From positions 1 to 25,099 of the forward strand of contig CAUZJA010000017.1 in assembly GCA_963579925.1 (NCBI GenBank): 25,099 nt of DNA, given 5' to 3'. The position numbers and the translations under genes were made by a program. Position 1 is the stretch's first letter, and every line of letters begins with the position of its first letter. The notes beneath the pieces are model-generated. The model had not been told where the DNA came from, did no database searches, and saw only the letters and a program-made list of their open reading frames with translations. Positions 16,520-23,885 of the stretch are shown in pieces. This stretch comes from UBA1151 sp963579925 (GTDB taxonomy: Bacteria > Chloroflexota > Dehalococcoidia > Lucifugimonadales > Lucifugimonadaceae).

Positions 16520-16952
16520 TATTTACCTCGAACTAGCTCAATGTGCTTGTGAATCCGGCGGGCAATATACATTCTTCGTTGGGCGCTTGGTAGTCGATAT
16601 GTGTACCCCAAGACAGAAGAAGAGAGGCTTTGGGTGGTCGGCCTGTTGGTTGCTGGGACATCCTTTCCCGCTGTTGCATCACACCCGCCGCACAGTCACC
16701 CTGAGGAACGAAGTGACGTGAGGGTCTCTGCCGATTAGGGAATGGGATATCGGTTCATCAACCCATCGGGATGGCGTGAAGAGGGGCGCATTCGCTTGAT
16801 CGCACCACTCATTTTCTCCACACCGGCAGAGACCCTCACGTCAGTCGCGGAGCCTCCCTCCTTAGGGTGACAGTGCGGACGTCAGTGGTGGCGCGTCCCT
16901 CGTTGCTTGCCGGCGTAGTTATCAGGCTCTATATGCCGAGGCGCAGCTCCCC
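16520..16952. other. Intergenic stretch carrying palindromic element copy 2
   Basis: No gene is supported. The element occupies 16695-16871. Nothing recognisable is seen in 16520-16694, which should hold the promoter of the FAD monooxygenase gene, or in 16872-16952. Confidence 0.5.
16695..16871. repeat. 177-bp palindromic element, copy 2
   Basis: The left arm 16695-16733 runs GTCACCCTGAGGAACG to GGGTCTCTGCCG. The right arm 16824-16871 begins CGGCAGAGACCCTCACGTCA and ends TTAGGGTGAC. The arms pair almost fully except for about nine extra bases in the right arm. The core of about 90 bases matches copy 1. This copy is better preserved at its outer ends than copy 1. Confidence 0.82.
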
Positions 16953-17633
16953 TTACCGACCTGCCTCAACCTGCTCTTTTTGCCAGCCGTAGTCCACGTC
17001 ACTGGAGTAGAACTTGTCCGGGTTCTCAATGGCCCATAGCTGCTTGCGCATGTTCCAGTTCAGGGGGTCTAACACGATGCCTTCTCGCCAGATCTGACTT
17101 GCGCCATCGACGTCACCTGATCGGAACAGGCTCAGCCCGCGCTCGAAGTGATCCGAGACCGGCGCATCCGCGTCTCTGCCATCGTTTGACACATTTCCGC
17201 TCTCTGCGAACGCAGTGACTAACTCCGCCATCTCATCGTTCTTGACGTTGAAGCCGCCGTAGTACTGGAACCGCAGGATCCCATCCTCATCGATGAACAC
17301 GCCGTTTGGAATTGCGTTGTAGCCAAAGACTCGCGCCAGCGCGTTATCTTCGTCCACGATGGTGGTGAACTCCGCGACTGCGGCCTCGTGGTACGGGCGA
17401 GCCTTATCCGGACCCTGCAGGTCGACGGCTATCGAAAGCAGTTCTGTGTCATTTGCCTTGAGGTCGGCGTGCATCTGCTGCCACACGGGCAGCTGTTCCC
17501 GACATGCTCACCACGATGCCCAGAAAAAGAGGATCACGCGTTTCCCGCGGTAGTCAGACAGGCTGACCTCAGTGCCGTCTAAAGACTTTAATGTGAAGTC
17601 AGGAACAGCGGTTCCAGCGTTGATGTTCGGCAT
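16953..17633 (-). CDS. Redoxin with in-frame TGA at the active-site cysteine: candidate selenoprotein
   Basis: The full frame runs from ATG 17633 (GGAGAGG nine bases upstream) to 16953 and gives 226 residues if the TGA at 17508-17510 is read as selenocysteine (residue 42). The N-terminus, PDFTLKSLDGTEVSLSDYRG, is a standard redoxin opening. The active site reads FFWASW, TGA, ACREQLPVWQQ, so the TGA takes the place of the first redox Cys and Cys44 would be the partner. The cis-Pro loop is NAIPNGVFIDEDG. A C-terminal helical section (about 160-226) has FERGLSLFRSGDVDGASQIW and RKQLWAIENPDKFY, a TPR-like tail. Apart from the TGA the frame is undamaged. It is the third gene of a tight operon (27 bases after the hydrolase). 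A naive annotation would start at GTG 17486 and lose the active site. The alternative is a three-base deletion of a Cys-Gly pair or a base error. Confidence 0.78.
17477..17510 (-). promoter_or_regulatory. Candidate bacterial SECIS element next to the redoxin TGA
   Basis: On the minus strand, 14 bases after the TGA, GCTGCC (17493-17488) and GGCAGC (17482-17477) form a six-pair stem around the loop CGTGT. The loop starts 20 bases after the TGA and has G as its second base. This fits the bacterial SECIS description I know (a short apical stem-loop about 16-37 bases downstream with a G among the first two loop bases). GCAT just after the TGA can also pair with ATGC beyond the hairpin. Hairpins are common in GC-rich coding DNA, so this is support rather than proof. 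Confidence 0.5.
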
Positions 17634-17660
17634 GTGGTTCATCCTCTCCGATGTCTGGGG

Positions 17661-18476
17661 TCAGGAACTCAGAAACTGATTGATTGATGCGGAAACTTCG
17701 CCGGGCTTCTCAACGTGCACCATGTGGGCAGCGCCCGCCACGATCTGCTTGGAAGAATCGCTGAGAGCGGCGCCAAAATGATCGGCGTAGACCGGCGGAC
17801 AGATTCCATCGCTATCACCCCACACCAACAGCGTTGGCTGCGTGACGCGGTGGAGTCGTTTTGAGAGTCCTTTGTTTGGAATTGGCCAGAGATACTTGGC
17901 AGCGGTCGACATCGACTTCGCACGTTCGACGTAGTAGTCGATGACCTCTTTGCCTTCATCCGTCTCCGGATCAACTTCTGGCAAGCGCGATTGAGGAGTC
18001 GTCGCTATGTCCAGTGCTGCCTCGGACTTCTGGTCTGCGTACATCGCCTCGGCGAATTCGCTCGGCGGAACCGTGAAGAAGTCCATCACCTGATTGTCCT
18101 GATCCCACAGGCCGAGCGCGCCGATCAGGACGACCTTGGAAAATCGATCCGGCTGGACTGCTGCCAGTTCCGCAGCCAGCATTCCACCCAGCGAGTGGCC
18201 AACGATGGGAAGGTCTCGCAAATCCAACTCGTCTAGCAGATCAAGATAGAGGTAGATCAGGTCGTGAAAGTCCGCTATCTCCTCAGAGCCGGTAGAACCA
18301 CCAAACCCGGGGATCCAGGGTGCGATAACTCTGTGACTGGCAGCAAGTTTGGCGATGAATTCGCCCTCTTGCTTGCCCGCGATTCCATGCAGATAGAGCA
18401 GCGGATCACCGGAGCCAGTTTCTGAAACATCAATCTGAAACTGCCCGCCGTTCACGTCCACGATACGGCTGCTCAT
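17661..18476 (-). CDS. Alpha/beta hydrolase
   Basis: A 271-residue serine hydrolase of the alpha/beta fold, probably cytoplasmic. The nucleophile elbow is GHSLGG with Ser95. The oxyanion strand is PLLYLHGIAG (His30-Gly31), the acid lies in LLVWGDSDGICPP (Asp223 likely), and the base in VAGAAHMVHVEKPGE (His251). The lid region (about 125-205) is typical of meta-cleavage-product and epoxide hydrolase relatives, but the substrate cannot be assigned. ATG 18476 overlaps the stop of the upstream luciferase-like gene by four bases (ATGA), with a purine-rich GGTGAAGG upstream, so translation is coupled. It is followed 27 bases later by the redoxin gene. Confidence 0.92.
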   Translation of the reverse strand: MSSRIVDVNGGQFQIDVSETGSGDPLLYLHGIAGKQEGEFIAKLAASHRVIAPWIPGFGGSTGSEEIADFHDLIYLYLDLLDELDLRDLPIVGHSLGGMLAAELAAVQPDRFSKVVLIGALGLWDQDNQVMDFFTVPPSEFAEAMYADQKSEAALDIATTPQSRLPEVDPETDEGKEVIDYYVERAKSMSTAAKYLWPIPNKGLSKRLHRVTQPTLLVWGDSDGICPPVYADHFGAALSDSSKQIVAGAAHMVHVEKPGEVSASINQFLSS

Positions 18477-19702
18477 GATGCGACGCCTTCACCTTCGCGA
18501 ACAACCGCACCAGACGGCCACCACTTGTCGACATACTCGGGTTTGTCGTTCCAAATGCGGCGCAGGTTTGGCACCACTTCCGTCGCCGTTCGCCTGATGT
18601 TCTCTTTTGCCATCTCGTGCGGCATCGAGCCAATCTGGTTGAGGATCATCAGGTGTCCGATGTGGAGATCCTTGACCACAGATTCCAGTTGCTCGGTCAC
18701 CTGTGACGGCGTCCCGGCAACCACGTTGCCCTGCTCAATCAGCGTGTCCCACGTCACCTCTTCAGAGCCAGCCCGGCCAAACGTCGATGTCTGCGCCATG
18801 AGTCCAGCCTTGATGGTGTCGATGGTCCTGTAGCCCGGCGAGTCTGAGAATCCCGGGTATACGTGGAGCATCTTGTTGAAGAAGTACTCAATGTGCGGCC
18901 CGTAAGTCTCTTTTACTTCCGATTCAGAGTCGCCAACGCACACCAGTTGCAGGAAGCCAGCCTGGTACGGGTTGTCATGCCCTGCCGCGTTAGCGACCTT
19001 CCAGAAGCCGTCCATAACGGTCTTCCCGCGCTTGAAACCGCTGTAAGAGAGATACGCGTACATGAAATCTTTGTCGATACAGTGCTGCCAGGTCTCAATG
19101 GAGCCTGCACCCGGCACCCAGACTGGTGGATGCGGGTCCTGCATCGGCCTCGGCCAGATGTTTACGTACCGAAGTTGCGTGTACTTTCCGTCGAACGAGA
19201 ACATCTCTTCTTCGGTCCACGCCTTGATAATCAGATCTTCGGCCTCGGCGTACTTCTCGCGAATCGTCGATGGGTTCGCTCCGTATGCGTAGGTGGTGTC
19301 CATGCTCGTGCCAACCGGGAACCCGGCTACCAGTCGACCGCCGCTGATGCAGTCCAGCATCGCAAACTCTTCTGCCACCCGAATTGGCGGATCGTAGAGT
19401 GCGATGGAGTTGCCCATGACGATGATCGCTACGTCTTTAGACTGGCGCGCCATTACAGATGCCATGAGGTTCGGTGATGGCATGATGCCGTAGGCGTTCT
19501 GGTGGTGCTCATTGACGCAGATGCCGTCGAAGCCCATCTCACCGGCGTAGGCCAGTTCGTCTAACGTCTCGTTGTAGTACTGGTTCGCCAGTTTCGCGTC
19601 GAACAGATGGCTCGGCACGTCAACCCAGACGCTCCTGTGCTTCTCACGAAAATCCTCTGGCAGCCCCCGGTACGGGGCCAGGTGGAAAAACTCTAACTTC
19701 AC
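18473..19702 (-). CDS. Luciferase-like (LLM) flavin-dependent monooxygenase
   Basis: A 409-residue enzyme of the bacterial luciferase superfamily, using reduced FMN or F420. Marks are GFDGICVNEHHQNAYGIMPSPN (NEHHQ at 64-68), VRVAEEFAMLDCISGGRLVAGFPVGT-type text near residues 107-130, and the later PPVWVPGAGSIETW. The C-terminal block TPSQVTEQLESVVKDLHIGHLM is the usual SxxxVxxxL helix and final strand. Expanded LLM enzymes in SAR202 have been proposed to oxygenate recalcitrant organic compounds; the substrate is not known. The start is GTG 19702 with AGGGAG about nine bases upstream. A TATAGT at 19754-19749 on this strand could be a -10 box, but no convincing -35 was found. First gene of the three-gene operon. 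Confidence 0.92.
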   Translation of the reverse strand: MKLEFFHLAPYRGLPEDFREKHRSVWVDVPSHLFDAKLANQYYNETLDELAYAGEMGFDGICVNEHHQNAYGIMPSPNLMASVMARQSKDVAIIVMGNSIALYDPPIRVAEEFAMLDCISGGRLVAGFPVGTSMDTTYAYGANPSTIREKYAEAEDLIIKAWTEEEMFSFDGKYTQLRYVNIWPRPMQDPHPPVWVPGAGSIETWQHCIDKDFMYAYLSYSGFKRGKTVMDGFWKVANAAGHDNPYQAGFLQLVCVGDSESEVKETYGPHIEYFFNKMLHVYPGFSDSPGYRTIDTIKAGLMAQTSTFGRAGSEEVTWDTLIEQGNVVAGTPSQVTEQLESVVKDLHIGHLMILNQIGSMPHEMAKENIRRTATEVVPNLRRIWNDKPEYVDKWWPSGAVVREGEGVAS

Positions 19703-19802
19703 AGCACTACTCCCTGCTGACGATCAGGCACAAAACAATTTTGGGCACACTATACGCTGAGAGCGTGCCTTATCAGTGCCTCACCGATCATTTCAAACAC
19801 GG

Positions 19803-20813
19803 CTAGATCGCTTTTATTCCTTCTACCAGCGCACCAATCTGCTCATCACTCCCCGCAGACTCCGGTATCGATACGCGGCTGGCGTAGTTGAGGCGGGTGG
19901 CTACCGTGTCGGCCATGGTATCGAAGGTGCCGTGGGTGGTGAACTCTCGGACTACGTCTAGCGATATGGCGTCTGGCATCTTGTCCCACTGGCCGGTTAC
20001 TGACATCTCGTGGAGCTTCATGCCCAGGTCTTCGAGGCCGTGGACTGCGAATACGCCGTGGTAGGTACGGGTGGAGCCGTAAAAGGCGACGCGCTGACGC
20101 AAGTTGAGCAGCTCAGCTTCCACAGCGGCGTCATCTGCGCCCAATGCCATCAGTCCGCCACCGTTTATTGAGACATCGGCCGGGTCGCGCCCCTCGGAGA
20201 TTGCTGCAGCCCGCAGCGTTGGTAGCGTGACCTCGTCAACGTACTTCGGTGTGGTGAAAGCGTGCGGCAGCAGGCCATCGGCTACTCGGCCAGCCACTTT
20301 GGTCATCTCAGGGCCAACTGCGGCGAGGTAGAGCTTTGGGAACGGTACATCGTTTGGCCCCATGTTGAACGCGGGTGGGCAGAGCGTGAACTGGTAGAAC
20401 TCGCCCTCGTATGGCACAAGTTCACCCGACTGGAATGTTGCCCAGACGGCGCGCATGCTGCGGATGAAGTCCTCCATCCGTCGCGCTGGCGACCGCCACT
20501 CGCCGGTGCTGAATCGGCGCTCGTTGTGGCCTTTGACCTGCGAACCGAGGCCGATCGAGACTCGACCACCCGTCATCCGCTGAAGCTCCCACGCCATCTG
20601 CGCCAGCACAAACGGACTGCGTGGGAAGGCGATGATTACGTGCGTGCTAACTTCGATCTCGGTGCTGGCGTGGGCGGCAAGCGTCCACCGCATCGTCGCC
20701 TCGTTCTTCACTTCGGAGGTGCCCGCTATATCGAACCCTAGCCGCTCCAGTCGACGTATCTGATCCGGCACGTTCTCAAGTGGACCATCACCAAAATGTC
20801 CAACGACTTTCAT
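19803..20813 (-). CDS. Luciferase-like F420-dependent-type oxidoreductase
   Basis: A 336-residue member of the luciferase-like superfamily, of the subgroup that usually binds F420 (it recalls the MSMEG_2256-type family). The protein starts MKVVGHFGDGPLENVPDQIRRLERLGFD. A central block, AFPRSPFVLAQMAWELQRMTGGRVSIGLGSQVKGH, is typical of the group, and PFPKLYLAAVGPEMTKVAGRVADG follows. The NEHH-type motif is absent, which separates it from the other two enzymes here. ATG 20813 has CGGAG seven bases upstream. A 100-base gap to the next gene leaves room for a separate promoter. It is divergent from the gene at 20941. Cofactor assignment is from family resemblance only. Confidence 0.9.
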   Translation of the reverse strand: MKVVGHFGDGPLENVPDQIRRLERLGFDIAGTSEVKNEATMRWTLAAHASTEIEVSTHVIIAFPRSPFVLAQMAWELQRMTGGRVSIGLGSQVKGHNERRFSTGEWRSPARRMEDFIRSMRAVWATFQSGELVPYEGEFYQFTLCPPAFNMGPNDVPFPKLYLAAVGPEMTKVAGRVADGLLPHAFTTPKYVDEVTLPTLRAAAISEGRDPADVSINGGGLMALGADDAAVEAELLNLRQRVAFYGSTRTYHGVFAVHGLEDLGMKLHEMSVTGQWDKMPDAISLDVVREFTTHGTFDTMADTVATRLNYASRVSIPESAGSDEQIGALVEGIKAI

Positions 20814-20940
20814 CGACTGCTCCGATTCCCAACTTCGCTGCCAGCGAGCAACACCTTATGTTCCGCCTGCGGTATATTCGACCCGCACGGCATTACCCGC
20901 AACCTCAAAAATTGAAATCAGCCTGGAATTAGAACCTAAC

Positions 20941-21990
20941 TTGAAACTCTCAGTCCTTGATCAATCCCCAATAAGCGTCGGCAAAACTGCGCACGAAGCA
21001 GTTCAGGCGACGCTGGACCTGGCTGAACTGGCCGACCGATTGGGCTACACCCGCTACTGGCTGGCGGAGCACCACAGCTCCGGCACGCTTGCAGATGCCA
21101 GCCCGGAAATCCTGCTCGCGGCCATGAGCATACGGACGAACAATATCCGAATTGGTTCTGGCGGTGTGATGCTCTCGCATTACAGCCCCCTTAAGGTGGC
21201 CGAGCAATTTCGGATGCTTGAGGCGCTGGCTCCCGGTCGCGTCGATATGGGCCTCGGGCGTGCTCCCGGCTCCGATCAGGTGGCATCCTACGCGCTTCAG
21301 CCCGGCCCCAACTCTTACCCGACGGAGAAGTACCCGCAGCAGGTGTACGACCTGATGCGATATCTGACCGATACGTTCCCGGACGAGCATCCGTTCAGGA
21401 ACTTGCGCGCAATGCCGGCGGCGCCGGAGTTTGCCTTCCCATGGTTGCTCAGTTCGTCGATGGGCAGCGTCGGCATCGCCGCCAAGCTGGGGCTTCCGTT
21501 ATCGTTCGCTCACTTCATATCTCAAGATGGCGGACCGGGATTCGTGAAGTGGTATCGCGATAACTTCGAACCATCAAAGTGGTTCGACAAGCCGCGCGTG
21601 AACATTGGCATCTCAGCGATCACAGCCGATACAGCCGAACGCGCACACGATCTCGGAACGTGTCGGCACGTGATGCGGCTGATGCGCAATAAAGGCCAGG
21701 AAATGAAGGGCGTGCCGTCAGTCGAAGAGATCAAGGCCATGAGTTTTAGCGGTGCCGATGAAGGCTTCATCGAACAGCAACGCGCGAAGTCAGTCGAAGG
21801 CGACCCGGAGACGGTCAAAGGCCTGATCGAGGACCTCGCAGAGCAGTACGAGACGGACGATGTAATTGTCCTGACGATCACCCACGACTACGCAGAACGC
21901 CAGCGCTCATACGAGTTGCTGGCCGAGGAGTTCGGTCTGAACGGCGAAGGCCGCGTCGACAACTCCATACTGAAAGCTGAAGCCGAATGA
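20941..21990 (+). CDS. Luciferase-like monooxygenase, MsnO8-type
   Basis: A 349-residue enzyme of the luciferase superfamily. The opening LSVLDQSPISVGKTAHEA and the block GYTRYWLAEHHSSG (AEHH at 42-45) match the group annotated as MsnO8-family or luciferase family oxidoreductase group 1. Further marks are IRIGSGGVMLSHYSPLKVAE, APGRVDMGLGRAPGSD and, near the end, a GDPETVKGLIEDLAEQY helix with DDVIVLTITHDYAER. FMN is the likely cofactor. The start is TTG 20941, with only a weak GGA upstream. The stop overlaps the start of the following sulfatase by four bases (ATGA), so the two are translated together and probably act in one pathway. Confidence 0.93.
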   Translation: MKLSVLDQSPISVGKTAHEAVQATLDLAELADRLGYTRYWLAEHHSSGTLADASPEILLAAMSIRTNNIRIGSGGVMLSHYSPLKVAEQFRMLEALAPGRVDMGLGRAPGSDQVASYALQPGPNSYPTEKYPQQVYDLMRYLTDTFPDEHPFRNLRAMPAAPEFAFPWLLSSSMGSVGIAAKLGLPLSFAHFISQDGGPGFVKWYRDNFEPSKWFDKPRVNIGISAITADTAERAHDLGTCRHVMRLMRNKGQEMKGVPSVEEIKAMSFSGADEGFIEQQRAKSVEGDPETVKGLIEDLAEQYETDDVIVLTITHDYAERQRSYELLAEEFGLNGEGRVDNSILKAEAE

Positions 21991-23480
21991 GCGACCGACC
22001 CAACATCCTCTTTATCCAGTCAGACCAGCACAGCGCGTTCGTATCGGGTTGCTATGGCGATGACGTGGTCGAGACGCCAACGCTTGATGCGCTGGCATCG
22101 CGTGGAGTGATATTCGATAACGCGTACTGCGCATCGCCAATCTGCGTCCCATCGCGGATGTCCATGCTGTCTGGGCGCATGCCGCATGAAAACGGAGTCT
22201 GGACCAATAGCCACATCCTGGACTCCGGCATTCCCACCTTCGCCCACTCGCTGGGCGCAGCGGGGTACAGGCCGGTGCAGATTGGCCGAATGCACTTCAA
22301 CGGTACGGATCAGCTGCACGGGTTCGCCGAGAGATACGTCGGCGATCACGGCCCCAATATGATTGGCGGCACCCCTGCCGACCATGGCTCGCTGGAGGGA
22401 ACCGCAGGCCCCAGCAGGGTCAGCCTGGAGAAGTCAGGCCACGGCCAGAGTGCTTACGAAGTTCACGATGAGTCTGTGACGGCATCGGCGGTCGAATTCC
22501 TTGAGAAGCACGCGGCGGCGCTCGATGATGGCGATACCGACGAACCGTTCTGCGTCGCAATTGGCCTCATGCTGCCTCATCAGCCGTTTGTCGCGCGAAA
22601 AGACGACTACAATCACTTCAAGGGCCGCGTCCCACCGCCCGATCATCCGGAAGCCCTCACCGAATCGACGCACCCGTACATCGCGTGGTGGCGCAAACAT
22701 GCGGGCATCGAAGAGGTGACAGACGAGGAGATCGAGCGCTCACGCACCGCCTACTGGGCGCTCACAAGCAGTCTCGACCGAATGCTGGGGCAGATCATCG
22801 GCGTTCTGGAGCGCCACAACCTGCTCGATAACACGCTAATCGTCTATACAACCGACCACGGCGAGCAGGTGGGCGAACACGGCCTCTGGTGGAAGCAGAC
22901 GTTCTACGAAGAGGCGGCACGGGTGCCGATGATCGTCTCGTGGCCCGACCAGCTACCGCAGGGCATGCGCAATGAGCGAGTCGTCAGCCAGATCGACCTC
23001 AACGCCACGATCCTTGATCTCGTCGACGCGCCCGCGCTGCCCGGCTCAAGCGGTCGCACCATGAACGGCATCATCAACGGCCAAGGCGCCGACACGTGGG
23101 ACGACACGATATTCGTCGAATACTGCACGGAACCCGGCGACCCCGCGCACTCTGAAGGCGATAAGGCCTGGCAGAACCGCATGGTGCGCCGTGGAGACTG
23201 GAAGCTCAGCTACTACCACGGCTTCGACCCGCAACTCTTCAACCTGGCAGATGATCCGCACGAGATGACGGATCTGGCGGCGACGCCGGAGCATGCCGAG
23301 AAGCGTGACGAACTGATGCATCTGGTCCTGCGGGAGTGGGATCCGGAACTGGTCAAAGAGCAGATAGAACAGTTAACCGCCGAGGGCGCAGTCCTGAAGT
23401 CGTGGGCAAGCGCGGTGAGTCCAGAAGACGAGTACCGCTGGGACCTTGATCCGAAGATGGATCATTTGGACGGAGGCTAG
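21987..23480 (+). CDS. Sulfatase (choline-sulfatase-like), coupled to the LLM gene
   Basis: A 497-residue type I sulfatase. The N-terminus RPNILFIQSDQHSAFVSGCYG holds the first metal-binding acids. The signature CVPSRMSMLSGRMP carries Cys53, the formylglycine site. Downstream are LMLPHQPFVARKDDY and TTDHGEQVGEHGLWWK (Asp290-His291), followed by DWKLSYYHGFDPQLFNLADDPHEMTDLA. It resembles the sulfatase at 13499 in motif order and length, so they are likely paralogues with different substrates. There is no signal peptide, so imported sulfate esters are the likely substrates. Its ATG at 21987 overlaps the stop of the monooxygenase gene. A hairpin cluster follows the stop. Confidence 0.94.
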   Translation: MSDRPNILFIQSDQHSAFVSGCYGDDVVETPTLDALASRGVIFDNAYCASPICVPSRMSMLSGRMPHENGVWTNSHILDSGIPTFAHSLGAAGYRPVQIGRMHFNGTDQLHGFAERYVGDHGPNMIGGTPADHGSLEGTAGPSRVSLEKSGHGQSAYEVHDESVTASAVEFLEKHAAALDDGDTDEPFCVAIGLMLPHQPFVARKDDYNHFKGRVPPPDHPEALTESTHPYIAWWRKHAGIEEVTDEEIERSRTAYWALTSSLDRMLGQIIGVLERHNLLDNTLIVYTTDHGEQVGEHGLWWKQTFYEEAARVPMIVSWPDQLPQGMRNERVVSQIDLNATILDLVDAPALPGSSGRTMNGIINGQGADTWDDTIFVEYCTEPGDPAHSEGDKAWQNRMVRRGDWKLSYYHGFDPQLFNLADDPHEMTDLAATPEHAEKRDELMHLVLREWDPELVKEQIEQLTAEGAVLKSWASAVSPEDEYRWDLDPKMDHLDGG

Positions 23481-23487
23481 CAGCTGC

Positions 23488-23530
23488 GCTGTGCACTGAG
23501 TACAGCCGGGTGAGGTCATCAGTTGATGAC
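23488..23530 (+). terminator. Two small hairpins after the sulfatase gene
   Basis: GCTGTGC (23488-23494) pairs with GTACAGC (23500-23506) with one G-U, and GTCATCA (23515-23521) pairs with TGATGAC (23524-23530). They lie shortly after the stop at 23480. There is no T run, so the terminator role is only likely from position. Confidence 0.35.
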
Positions 23531-23555
23531 GCGTAGACCGCAGATGCCGTTCACG

Positions 23556-23656
23556 CGGTAGCGGCGGGTCTAAGCCCCGCTCTTCTCACGCGATGAAGGG
23601 CTGCAGCGTCATCACGTGTGCGTCCCCGGAAGCGGGTCATAGACCCGCCGCTACCG
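23556..23656. repeat. 101-bp inverted repeat with 26-bp arms
   Basis: The left arm 23556-23581 starts CGGTAGCGGCGGGTCTA and the right arm 23631-23656 ends TAGACCCGCCGCTACCG. They are reverse complements at 24 of 26 positions. This sequence is unrelated to the GTCAYCCTGA elements. No gene lies inside. The rest of 23531-23885 shows no supported gene. Confidence 0.75.
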
Positions 23657-23885
23657 AAGATATGTTCGCCTCGTATGAGTGCGAGCGTGTAATTGGCTGC
23701 TGGCCAACGTGTCCCGCCACACCGCTATCCGCCATCCCGGAATCGGAGGCTCAGCGGAGATATCCGGGATCCACGCACGCCCACGCCACGTCAGCGCCCC
23801 GCTTCACCTCCCGCATCAAAAGCATCAATCACTGGAGTGCACACACATTCCTTCCGACCATTACTGGTAGATAATTGCTAACACT

